Source: Elusimicrobia bacterium CG_4_9_14_3_um_filter_62_55 (GTDB taxonomy: Bacteria; Elusimicrobiota; Elusimicrobia; UBA1565). From it: a DNA stretch of 64,000 bases. Position numbers and translations under genes: made by a program. Positions within the stretch are counted from its first letter, which is position 1. Every line of letters starts with the position of its first letter. The stretch is taken from NCBI GenBank assembly GCA_002790095.1, contig PFUL01000194.1, positions 19,116 through 83,115 of the forward strand, in the 5' to 3' direction. Positions 1 through 8,513 of the stretch are shown here, piece after piece. Under the pieces are notes generated by a model. That model searched no databases. It saw only the letters and a program-made list of their open reading frames with translations, and was not told the origin of the DNA.

Positions 1-502
1 CTTTAATCTCCGCACGACAAAGAACGCGGATCTGCGCGTCGATCAGATCACGCAAACGACGAATCATAAAGACGCGACGCTGCAGTCGACGTTCGACATC
101 CGCAAATTCCGCTTTACGCCGAAAGTCGACTACACCACGGACGTAACGGAGTCGGGCGCCGGAAAGCGCTCGCAGGACGTGACCGTACTGACTCCGAGCC
201 TCCTTGTGCGCACGGACCTGAACCTTCCGCGCGGACTCTACCTGCCCGGAATCAAGAAGACGCTCGCCTTCACGAACCGCATCATCTGGACGACGACCCT
301 TTCGATGCAAATGCGGTCGTCGCCGGTCACGATCGACGACAACTCTAGAACGCTGAATTTCAACACCAACGCCGACTACGAACTCGCGAAAAATCTCCGC
401 ATGACGCTCAACGGAGCCTTCTCGAGGCTATGGCACAAGCACTTAAAGGAACAGGAGTTCCTCTCCTACCAGTTCGGCACGACCCTCACGTTCCAGTTCT
501 AA
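1..502 (+). CDS. C-terminal fragment of an outer-membrane/cell-surface beta-barrel-type protein (5' truncated by window edge)
   Basis: Frame 2 is open from the window start; alternating hydrophobic beta-strand pattern ending in aromatic ...FGTTLTFQF*. Confidence 0.55.
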   Translation, partial: FNLRTTKNADLRVDQITQTTNHKDATLQSTFDIRKFRFTPKVDYTTDVTESGAGKRSQDVTVLTPSLLVRTDLNLPRGLYLPGIKKTLAFTNRIIWTTTLSMQMRSSPVTIDDNSRTLNFNTNADYELAKNLRMTLNGAFSRLWHKHLKEQEFLSYQFGTTLTFQF

Positions 503-526
503 TCTTTACGGGAACTTTTTCGGGGG

Positions 527-1186
527 GTGGCCCGTAAACAGAGTATGCGCTGGCTCGACTGGTTGATGCCTGAAAGCTGCGCGGCTTGCCGCCGCGACGC
601 GCCGACCCGCGGCGCGCCCATCTGCCTTCCTTGCCGCCGCTCGCTGCAGTCCCGCCTGCCCCCGGCGGAGCCGGCCTGCGCCCCGGCGGGTGTCCGGCTG
701 ACGCGCGCCGCGTTCCCGTATGAGGACCCCATCCCCTCGCTTCTGCGAGCGTTTAAGTACGACGCCCGGCTAAGAGTCGGGCGGACGCTTGCCCGCCGCT
801 TCGCGGCCCGATGGCCCCTCTTCCCTGAACTCGATTTCGCGCACGCCCTCGTCCCTGTCCCGCTCCATCCCCGCAAGCGGCGGCAGAGGGGATTCAACCA
901 GGCCGAAATTTTGGGGGAGGCCGCAGCGCGGACAGCCGGGATTCCGATGCTCTCTCTGCTCTGCCGAAGCACCGACGATCCCGCTCAGGCCGGCCTGGAC
1001 CGGCGAAGGCGCAAGGGGCGGCTCTCCGGAGCATTTCATGTCCGCGACGGAGTGCGCCTGAAGGGCGCCAACCTCGTTCTGATCGACGACGTCGCGACGA
1101 CGGGGGAAACGCTCAGTGCGTGCGCGCGCGCGCTGCGCGACGCGGGAGCGGAGGAAATTCGCGCGTATGTATTGGCGTTCGGGTAG
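527..1186 (+). CDS. comF: ComF family phosphoribosyltransferase-like protein
   Basis: N-terminal CxxC zinc motif (CAACRR...CLPCRR), VPVPLHPRKRRQRGFNQAE and PRPP-binding VLIDDVATTGET motifs. Confidence 0.9.
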   Translation: MARKQSMRWLDWLMPESCAACRRDAPTRGAPICLPCRRSLQSRLPPAEPACAPAGVRLTRAAFPYEDPIPSLLRAFKYDARLRVGRTLARRFAARWPLFPELDFAHALVPVPLHPRKRRQRGFNQAEILGEAAARTAGIPMLSLLCRSTDDPAQAGLDRRRRKGRLSGAFHVRDGVRLKGANLVLIDDVATTGETLSACARALRDAGAEEIRAYVLAFG

Positions 1187-1188
1187 AA

Positions 1189-3006
1189 TTATTGCGCGCC
1201 GAAAAGACGCTTCCACCACGGCACCCGAGTCGGGGGCGGGGCGGCCTTTTTCGCCCGCTCGATCCGGTCCGTACGCGGACCGTCGCTGACCGGCAGAGTG
1301 AACAAAAAAGTCGCGCCTTGCCCGGGGTCGCTCTCAAGCCACATCTTGCCTTTCTGCATGTGGATCAGCGCTTTCGCGATGGCCAGGCCGAGGCCGGTCC
1401 CTCCGACGTGCTTGTCGCCGGATTGGATCTGCTGAAACTTCTCAAAGACACGGGTCTGCTCTTCTTTCGGAATTCCGGGCCCGGTATCCTTCACGCGGAA
1501 AAGCACCGCGTTTTCGCCGGGTGCCGAGAGTTCGACGAAGACCTGAATCCTCCCCTGCTTCGGGGTGAACTTGATGGCGTTCGACAGAAGATTGACGATC
1601 ACCTGAACGGTTCGCTTCCAATCCGCGTAGACTTCCGGGAGATCGACCGCGGACTCGACCGTCAGCGTAACCCCTCTTTTTTGCGCCCAAGGCTGCATAC
1701 TCTCGGTCGCCTCCCGGGCGATGACCTCCGGCCGGGAAACCTTCGGGTGAACCGTCATCTGCCCGGACTCGAGCTTGCCGAAATCGAGGATACTGTTCAC
1801 GAGATCCTCGAGGCGGTCGGTATTGCGCATCGCGTTTGAGAACATCTTCTTGGCGTCGGCGTCGAGCGTCGCGGCCGTCATCTCTTCGACGATCTCGAGC
1901 GCGGCCCGAATCGAACTGAGAGGGGCCCGGAGTTCGTGGGTCACGTGAGCGACAAACTCACGCTCCATTTTCTGGAGTTCGCGGTGCTTGGCCTTGTCGG
2001 AAATAGCCTGCACAACGCCGACGGGTTTTCCAGCCTCGTTTTGAATGACGGCGGTGGAAGCCCGCAGCGTGCGTTTCGCATCGTCCATCGCGAGCGCCTC
2101 GACGCCGGCCTCGATGGCCCGGTCCTTGGGAACTTCCAGGTCGCGCGCCACGGAAAGCATGCGGTCCTCTCCTCCCCCCTCGCGAATCGACGTCCCGGCC
2201 ATCTCGGAAAGCCCCTTTCCGAACAGTTCTTCGGCTTCGGGGTTCATCATCAAAACCTTTCCCTGATCGTCCACGACGACCACGCCGGTGGCCATCGATT
2301 CCATCACGCCCTGCGTCCGCGCCTGCTCGTTCTCAAGGGTCTGCTTCTGCCACACCAATTCGCGGGTCGCCTCGCTTACCTTCTTCTCGAGATCCTCCCG
2401 CACGCGCCGAAGCACGGCCTCCATCAGCAGCGCCTGCTCCTTGGGGTCGGCGACGGCCATCCTCACGAGCTTTTCGATCGCATCCTCGATCGGCTTATCC
2501 TGAGTCTCCTGAAGAAATTGCTCCGCGGTTTTCTGAGGCGCGGGGCCGTCATCGGCTTCCGCGACCTTCGAATAGACCGCCTCATTGACGATAATGCACG
2601 CCACTCCCTTGGACGTCAGGTACGCCCCCGGGTCGAGTCCCTTCGCGTCGTCGGGACGCATCGCGGCCATTTCGGAAAAGGCCGTCAACTCCGCCTCGGT
2701 CAGTCCCGACTTGAACGCAACGCTGTTGAGCTTAAACTTGGCGAAAATCTGCGGAACGGAATTGGGGAGTTCAAAGACCTGGCCGATGATCCTGCCGTTG
2801 GCCACGAGTTTGTCCTGGTCGATGGAGTACGTGATCTCGCCGCCTTCCGCCTCGGTCAACAGCGAGGACAGAGCGGACGCGGTGTCCGAGGTCATCTGCT
2901 TCACCGCGGGGTGATTGGCGTTGTAGAGATTCATCTGGGAAAGCGTTTTCCCGAACGCCTTCAGGACGTCGAGGCAGCGAGCCTCAAAAGATCCGTGGGC
3001 GTTCAC
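1189..3006 (-). CDS. Sensor histidine kinase (PAS + HisKA + HATPase) with an N-terminal uncharacterised sensor-like domain
   Basis: H-box VTHELRAPLSSIRAALE, N-box NLLSNAIKFTP, G boxes DTGPGIP and GGTGLGLAIAK. GTG start at 3006 overlaps the upstream gene's TGA (GTGA); the longer 801-aa ORF reads out of frame through the neighbouring gene. Confidence 0.9.
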   Translation of the reverse strand: MNAHGSFEARCLDVLKAFGKTLSQMNLYNANHPAVKQMTSDTASALSSLLTEAEGGEITYSIDQDKLVANGRIIGQVFELPNSVPQIFAKFKLNSVAFKSGLTEAELTAFSEMAAMRPDDAKGLDPGAYLTSKGVACIIVNEAVYSKVAEADDGPAPQKTAEQFLQETQDKPIEDAIEKLVRMAVADPKEQALLMEAVLRRVREDLEKKVSEATRELVWQKQTLENEQARTQGVMESMATGVVVVDDQGKVLMMNPEAEELFGKGLSEMAGTSIREGGGEDRMLSVARDLEVPKDRAIEAGVEALAMDDAKRTLRASTAVIQNEAGKPVGVVQAISDKAKHRELQKMEREFVAHVTHELRAPLSSIRAALEIVEEMTAATLDADAKKMFSNAMRNTDRLEDLVNSILDFGKLESGQMTVHPKVSRPEVIAREATESMQPWAQKRGVTLTVESAVDLPEVYADWKRTVQVIVNLLSNAIKFTPKQGRIQVFVELSAPGENAVLFRVKDTGPGIPKEEQTRVFEKFQQIQSGDKHVGGTGLGLAIAKALIHMQKGKMWLESDPGQGATFLFTLPVSDGPRTDRIERAKKAAPPPTRVPWWKRLFGAQ

Positions 3007-4307
3007 AGCCGCCTCAGATTCCGGCGGGAAATACCGGCCGCCGCGTTGCGGGTATCGAAAACCATTTTCGCGTGCTTCAAAACACGAGAATAATCGACGG
3101 AGGCATGCGCCGTCAAGATCAGCGCCAAGTCGGAGCGTTTGATCGAGGCCGGCGTCAACGCCGCCGACCGCAGCACGGCGCCCTCGATCGACACGCGGGG
3201 GACGAACGGATCGTGGTAGCTCAGACGGGCGCCTTGGTCGAGAAGCAGCTTCATGACGTCGAGCGCGGGGGATTCGCGGATGTCCTTGACCCCGGGCTTG
3301 TAGGCGACGCCGAGAATGAGAATCCGGCTTGCGCGCACGGCCTTTCCCATCCCGTTTAAGAGTTCCGCGACCCGCCCCGCGACGTAGTCCGGCATCCGGC
3401 TGTTGGTGGCGCTCGCCAAGTCGATGAAGCGCGGCTCGAAATTGAGGGATTTCATCTTCCACGCCAAGTAGTTCGGATCGACCGGAATGCAATGCCCTCC
3501 GAGCCCGGGACCCGGATAGAACGGCATGAATCCGAACGGCTTGGTCTTCGCCGCGTCGATGATCTCCCACACGTCGACCCCGAGGCGGTGGCACATCCGC
3601 GCGATTTCGTTGACCATCGCGATATTGACCGCGCGAAACGTATTTTCGAGAAGCTTGACCATCTCAGCGGAATCCGCGCTGGAAACTTCGATCACACTGT
3701 CGACGATTTCGCCGTAGAGTTCCGCGGCAAGCGCCCCGCAGGCGGGGGTGACGCCCCCGACCACTTTCGGCGTATTCTCGATCCCGTAAGTCTTATTTCC
3801 CGGATCGACCCGCTCCGGAGAAAAGGCCAGATGAAAGTCGCGCCCGGCTTTCAGGCCTGAACCCTCGAAGACGGGCCGGACCATTTCCCGCGTTGTCCCC
3901 GGATAGGTCGTGCTTTCCAAGACGATCAACTGCCCCTTGCGCAGACGGCCCATGATCGCCTCGCAGGCCGCCAGGATAAAGGTTAAATCGGGGTCCTTGG
4001 TTTTGCGAAGAGGGGTTGGAACGCAGATAATGATCGCGTCGCACGCCGACAGCCTCGAAAATTGCGTCGTCGGCGCGAACCGTCCACCCGAAACGATTTC
4101 CCGGATTGTCGGGGAACTCACATCGGCAATGTGGCTGCGGCCGGACGCGAGCGCTTTCACTTTGGCGGCGTCGACATCGAACCCCACGACGCGAAATCCC
4201 TTTTGGGCGAAGGCGGCGGCGAGAGGCAGCCCGACATACCCGAGTCCGACGATACCGACGACGGCCTTCCGGGAGGCGATTTTCGCCGACAAACCCTTTT
4301 TTGACAT
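3003..4307 (-). CDS. Nucleotide-sugar (UDP-GlcNAc-type) 6-dehydrogenase, WecC/WbpA-like
   Basis: GLGYVGLPLAAAFA Rossmann motif, STTYPGTT, FSPERVDPGN, GLGGHCIPVDPNYL active-site segment. Confidence 0.88.
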   Translation of the reverse strand: MSKKGLSAKIASRKAVVGIVGLGYVGLPLAAAFAQKGFRVVGFDVDAAKVKALASGRSHIADVSSPTIREIVSGGRFAPTTQFSRLSACDAIIICVPTPLRKTKDPDLTFILAACEAIMGRLRKGQLIVLESTTYPGTTREMVRPVFEGSGLKAGRDFHLAFSPERVDPGNKTYGIENTPKVVGGVTPACGALAAELYGEIVDSVIEVSSADSAEMVKLLENTFRAVNIAMVNEIARMCHRLGVDVWEIIDAAKTKPFGFMPFYPGPGLGGHCIPVDPNYLAWKMKSLNFEPRFIDLASATNSRMPDYVAGRVAELLNGMGKAVRASRILILGVAYKPGVKDIRESPALDVMKLLLDQGARLSYHDPFVPRVSIEGAVLRSAALTPASIKRSDLALILTAHASVDYSRVLKHAKMVFDTRNAAAGISRRNLRRL

Positions 4308-4353
4308 CCTCGGATTTTAGGTTATTGGACACCCTCCCGCAACGCGCCCGGGG

Positions 4354-4382
4354 TTGAACCGAAGCGGCCTAAATCCTATGAT
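4354..4382 (+). promoter_or_regulatory. Predicted sigma70-like promoter for ugd
   Basis: TTGAAC (4354) - 17 nt - TATGAT (4377), upstream of the ATG at 4411 with a GAGGAG-type RBS. Confidence 0.55.
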
Positions 4383-4410
4383 GGAGCCCGGCGAAACGAG
4401 GAGTTTATTC

Positions 4411-5724
4411 ATGAAAAGTAAGAATATCTGCGTCGTCGGAACCGGGTACGTCGGCCTGGTAACCGGAGCCTGTCTCGCGGAACTCGGCCACCACGTGGTC
4501 TGCGTCGATTCCGACCGCACGAAAATCAAAACTCTAAAATCCGGAAAAATCCCGATCCACGAAAACGGCCTGCTCCCTCTGGTCAAAAAGAACACGAAGG
4601 CCAAGCGCCTGCATTTCGCCACCGCCATCGAGGAAGGCGTCAACTGGAGAGGGCGGCGCTCTGAAGTGGTCTTTATCGCGGTTGGAACCCCGCCGCGTCC
4701 CGACGGTTCCGCGGATCTATCGGCCGTCGAAGCGGTCGCGGCGGAGACGGCCCGAGTCATGAAGGACTACACGGTGATCGTGGACAAAAGCACCGTGCCG
4801 GTCGAAACCGGGGCATGGGTCGAAAAGACGGTCACGCGCGTGAACAAGCGCAAGGTCCCGTTCGACGTCGCTTCGAACCCCGAATTTCTCGCGGAAGGGA
4901 CGGCTGTCGACGATTTCCTCAACCCCGACCGGATCGTGATCGGCGTCTCCTCCCCCCGCGCCGAACGGACGCTGCGGGCGGTGTACGCGCCCATCGGCGC
5001 GCCGATACTCGTGACCGACGTCAAAAGCGCGGAACTCATCAAACACGCGTCGAACTCCTTTCTCGCGACCAAAATCTCCTTTATGAACGGCGTGAGCCGG
5101 ATCTGCGAGGCAGTCGGCGCCGACGTCACTATGGTCGCCAAGGGGATGGGCCTCGATAAGCGCATCGGCGCGAGCTTCCTGCGCGCCGGTCTCGGCTTCG
5201 GCGGGTTTTGCTTTCCCAAGGACCTGGAGGCCTTCTATAAGATCGCCTACGACAAGGGCGTCGAATTCAAACTGCTCAAAGAAGTGACGGAGATCAACCA
5301 AACCCAGCGCGATTGGGTCTTCCGCAAGGTCGAAGAAGAACTCTGGAACCTCAACGGAAAGAAAGTCGCGATCCTCGGCCTCGCCTTCAAACCGAACACG
5401 GACGATCTGCGCTTCGCTCCGAGCCTCAAGATCATCGAAAGACTCCAAAAACATAAGGTGAAAATCAGCGCGCACGACCCGGTCGCGATGCCCAAGGCTA
5501 AGCCCATACTCAAGAATGTCGCGTTCTCCAAAGACGCGTACGCGGCCGCGAAGGACGCGGATTGCGTCGTCCTCGTCACCGAATGGGACGAGTACAAAAA
5601 TCTGGACCTTAAGAAACTCGCCAGCGTCATGAAGAACGCGGTGATGCTCGACGGGAGAAATCTCTACGACCCGGAAACCGTGCGCGCGCTAGGATACACC
5701 TACCATTCGGTCGGCCGACCGTGA
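4411..5724 (+). CDS. ugd: UDP-glucose 6-dehydrogenase
   Basis: [64 protein letters not shown]. Confidence 0.92.
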   Translation: MKSKNICVVGTGYVGLVTGACLAELGHHVVCVDSDRTKIKTLKSGKIPIHENGLLPLVKKNTKAKRLHFATAIEEGVNWRGRRSEVVFIAVGTPPRPDGSADLSAVEAVAAETARVMKDYTVIVDKSTVPVETGAWVEKTVTRVNKRKVPFDVASNPEFLAEGTAVDDFLNPDRIVIGVSSPRAERTLRAVYAPIGAPILVTDVKSAELIKHASNSFLATKISFMNGVSRICEAVGADVTMVAKGMGLDKRIGASFLRAGLGFGGFCFPKDLEAFYKIAYDKGVEFKLLKEVTEINQTQRDWVFRKVEEELWNLNGKKVAILGLAFKPNTDDLRFAPSLKIIERLQKHKVKISAHDPVAMPKAKPILKNVAFSKDAYAAAKDADCVVLVTEWDEYKNLDLKKLASVMKNAVMLDGRNLYDPETVRALGYTYHSVGRP

Positions 5725-6665
5725 GAAAAAAGAACTCCAGGATTCTGATCACCGGGGCCGCCGGATTCCTCGGCAGCCATCTCGCCGAGCGCTTCCTGGA
5801 ACGAGGCGCGCAGGTCATCGGCATCGACAACTTTATCACCGGCCGGGTCGAAAACATCGACCACCTTTTCAAGAACCCCTCCTTTCGCTTCATCCAAGCG
5901 GACGTCACAAACTTCATTCACGTCCCCGGGAAACTCGACGGCGTCCTGCATTTCGCGAGCCCCGCGAGCCCCATCGACTACGCGACCTATCCGATCCCCA
6001 CGCTGAAGGTCGGGGCCCTCGGAACTCATAAGGCCCTCGGGCTCGCGAAGGACAAGGGCGCTAAATTCATGCTGGCCTCAACGTCCGAATGCTACGGCGA
6101 CCCGCTCGTCAACCCTCAACCCGAAACCTACTGGGGGAACGTCAACCCGATCGGGCCCCGCGGCGTTTATGACGAAGCGAAGCGCTTTGCCGAAGCCCTG
6201 ACGATGGCCTACCACCGGTATCACAAGATGCAGGTCCGGATCGTAAGGATCTTCAATACCTACGGTCCGCGCATGCGCAAAAAAGACGGTCGAGCGGTTC
6301 CGAACTTCATCACGCAAGCCCTTAAAAACCGTCCCCTCACGGTTTACGGAAAGGGCCGTCAAACGCGAAGCCTCTGCTTCGTCTCCGATCTCATCGACGG
6401 CATTCTTCGCCTGTTCGACTCCGATCTCAACACCCCGGTCAACATCGGAAACCCCCGCGAGATGTCGATCCTTCAGATCGCGCGGGCGATCAAAAAGCAA
6501 ACGGGCTCGCGATCGCGCATCGTGCATAAGCCCCTGCCGGCCGACGACCCCCGGGTGCGCCGTCCGGACATCCGGATCGCGCGCACCAAGCTCGGATGGA
6601 CCCCGAAGGTGCCGCTTGAAGAAGGGCTGGCGCGCACCATCGACTACTTCCGGTCCGGGTGCTGA
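5721..6665 (+). CDS. UDP-glucuronate decarboxylase (UDP-xylose synthase) / NAD-dependent epimerase
   Basis: [39 protein letters not shown]...[23 protein letters not shown] overlap with ugd. Confidence 0.9.
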   Translation: MRKKNSRILITGAAGFLGSHLAERFLERGAQVIGIDNFITGRVENIDHLFKNPSFRFIQADVTNFIHVPGKLDGVLHFASPASPIDYATYPIPTLKVGALGTHKALGLAKDKGAKFMLASTSECYGDPLVNPQPETYWGNVNPIGPRGVYDEAKRFAEALTMAYHRYHKMQVRIVRIFNTYGPRMRKKDGRAVPNFITQALKNRPLTVYGKGRQTRSLCFVSDLIDGILRLFDSDLNTPVNIGNPREMSILQIARAIKKQTGSRSRIVHKPLPADDPRVRRPDIRIARTKLGWTPKVPLEEGLARTIDYFRSGC

Positions 6666-6870
6666 AGATGCGGGAGCGTCTTCGTGCCGGGCGCTCAGGC
6701 AGCGCGCAGTGCTGAAGATGCGGGAGCGTCTTCGTGCCGGGCGCTCAGGCAGCGCGCAGTGCTGAAGATGCGGGAGCGTCTTCGTGCCGGGCGCTCAGGC
6801 AGCGCGCAGTGCTGAAGATGCGGGAGCGTCTTCGTGCCGGGCGCTCAGGCAGCGCGCAGTGCTGAAGATG
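6659..6870. repeat. Perfect 50-bp tandem repeat: four units plus a partial fifth
   Basis: Unit gctgaagatgcgggagcgtcttcgtgccgggcgctcaggcagcgcgcagt at 6661-6710, 6711-6760, 6761-6810 and 6811-6860, then gctgaagatg (6861-6870). All four units are identical. Confidence 0.97.
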
Positions 6871-6872
6871 CA

Positions 6873-7565
6873 GTGCTGACCGCCCTCGTTCCCTGCCTCG
6901 ACGAAGCCGCGGGGCTTCCCCGGATCGAGCGGGAGCTTTTCCCGGCGCTCGACGCGCTCGACTGCGACTACGAAGTCCTGTTGATCGATGACGGATCCTC
7001 AGACGCGACGCCGTCGCTCCTGAAAGAGATGCGATCCCGCCGGCCCAATCTTCGATCGATCCGCCACGAGAAAACCCTCGGAATCGGCGGGTCTCTGAAA
7101 ACCGGCATCCGCGAGGCCCGGGGAGAATGGCTGGTCTTTCTGGACGCCGATCTCACCTTTTCCCCCCGCGACATCAAAACCCTGCTGCTCCGGCAATTGG
7201 AGACCGGCGCCGACTGTGTTTCGGGGTCTCCGATGCTCGGCGGGATGCCGGGAGTCCCTTTCGCCCGCCGCCTGCCGAGCCTGCTGCTCAACACCCTCTA
7301 CCGCGGCCTGCTGGACCGCCGCTTTACCGCGTTCACGCCGATGTTCCGGCTCTACCGGGTCTCGGACCTGCGCGACCTGCGCATTCGCAGCGACGGCTTC
7401 GAAGTCTCGGTCGAGATTCTCGCTCGCCTCCTGCGCGCGGGAAAAGCCGTCGTGGAAGCTCCGACCCCCTTAAGCGTCCGGGAAACAGGCTCCTCAAAGC
7501 TCCGACGGGGACGGGAACTCCTCGCTCACGCCCGCCTGGCGTGGTTCCTTCTGGTAAACCGCTGA
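6873..7565 (+). CDS. Family 2 glycosyltransferase (dolichol-phosphate mannosyltransferase-like)
   Basis: LTALVPCLDEAAGLPRIERELFP, LLIDDGSSDATPSLL, GEWLVFLDADLTF. GTG at 6873 taken as start; the ORF-track start at 6834 lies inside the repeat. Confidence 0.85.
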   Translation: MLTALVPCLDEAAGLPRIERELFPALDALDCDYEVLLIDDGSSDATPSLLKEMRSRRPNLRSIRHEKTLGIGGSLKTGIREARGEWLVFLDADLTFSPRDIKTLLLRQLETGADCVSGSPMLGGMPGVPFARRLPSLLLNTLYRGLLDRRFTAFTPMFRLYRVSDLRDLRIRSDGFEVSVEILARLLRAGKAVVEAPTPLSVRETGSSKLRRGRELLAHARLAWFLLVNR

Positions 7566-7591
7566 TTTTTAGGTATCCTGTTAGGAGTGCT

Positions 7592-8431
7592 ATGACGGTA
7601 CAAAGCCCTCCTCCTTCCGATCCGAAATTTGATTTTCTCGACCGCGAAATCGCGCGGCTTGAGGCGAAATTCCGTGAAACGACCCAGGACCTTCAGAAAA
7701 TCCGCCTGCACCTGAGACTCGCCGAACGCGCCAAAGCGGAAGTAAAAGCCGAGATCGCGGAGATCCAGGAAAGCTGGGACAACGTTCACTACAAGTGGTG
7801 GGCGCTTACCTTGTTCGGCCTCCTGACCTTTTTCCTGTTCTCGTACTTTTTCTACACCAATCTGGGATGGTACGCCGATCAACGTTCTTTGCCCCCCGGC
7901 TCCGACTGGCTCCTGGAGCGCCTTCCGATCGTAAACCTTCTCCCCGTGCTCTCTTGGGGATGGCTCGGGCTGCACCTCTACGCCGGCGCGCTCGCCATCC
8001 TTTACTACCCCCGCAGAATGCCCTTCTTGCTCTTTGTCCTCGGGTCATTTATCGCCATCCGAAGCGTCTTCGTCTTCCTTTCTCCCATCGGCGCACCCGC
8101 GAATATGCTCGATATGAGCCGCCTCGACTATCTTTTTTCCCGCATCATGGGGACCTATACCTTCACGAACGAATTTGTCTTTTCCGGGCACACGGGAATT
8201 CCCTTTCTTTTCGCGCTCTTTTTTAAAACGCGCCTCCAAAAGGCCGTTTTTCTGGCAGGGTCCTTGGTCATGGCCGTCTCGGTTCTGCTGACCCACAACC
8301 ACTACACGGTGGATGTTCTGGGCGCGTATTTCATGGGCTTCGCGATCTTCACGCTCAGCGACCGGGTCTATCACCGCTTTCTTCAACCCCTCTTCCTGCT
8401 CCGTCCGAAACTCCCGGACTTTAAAATTTAA
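7592..8431 (+). CDS. Membrane protein with PAP2/sphingomyelin-synthase-like C-terminal domain and N-terminal coiled coil
   Basis: Multiple TM segments with SGHT (FVFSGHTGIPFLFALF) and HNHYTVDVLGAYF catalytic motifs. Confidence 0.75.
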   Translation: MTVQSPPPSDPKFDFLDREIARLEAKFRETTQDLQKIRLHLRLAERAKAEVKAEIAEIQESWDNVHYKWWALTLFGLLTFFLFSYFFYTNLGWYADQRSLPPGSDWLLERLPIVNLLPVLSWGWLGLHLYAGALAILYYPRRMPFLLFVLGSFIAIRSVFVFLSPIGAPANMLDMSRLDYLFSRIMGTYTFTNEFVFSGHTGIPFLFALFFKTRLQKAVFLAGSLVMAVSVLLTHNHYTVDVLGAYFMGFAIFTLSDRVYHRFLQPLFLLRPKLPDFKI

Positions 8432-8513
8432 CATCGTTCCCGTATATATAAAAGGGAAGGACGCCGAGCCGCCCCGCGAAACGGGACGGCTCCGCGTTTG
8501 AGCAACCGAACGC

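Noticed and set aside
6659-6870. Could the 50-bp repeats be a CRISPR array?
   Set aside because: Units are contiguous and identical with no unique spacers, and no cas genes are nearby.
6659-6870. Transposon/IS insertion at the repeat
   Set aside because: No transposase ORF, no clear target-site duplication; the unit is too short and is better described as a REP-like structural element.
8450-8510. Hairpin gagccgccccg-cgaaa-cgggacggctc upstream of the coiled-coil gene
   Set aside because: One stem mismatch and no T-run; plausible leader structure but too little evidence to call a terminator or ncRNA.
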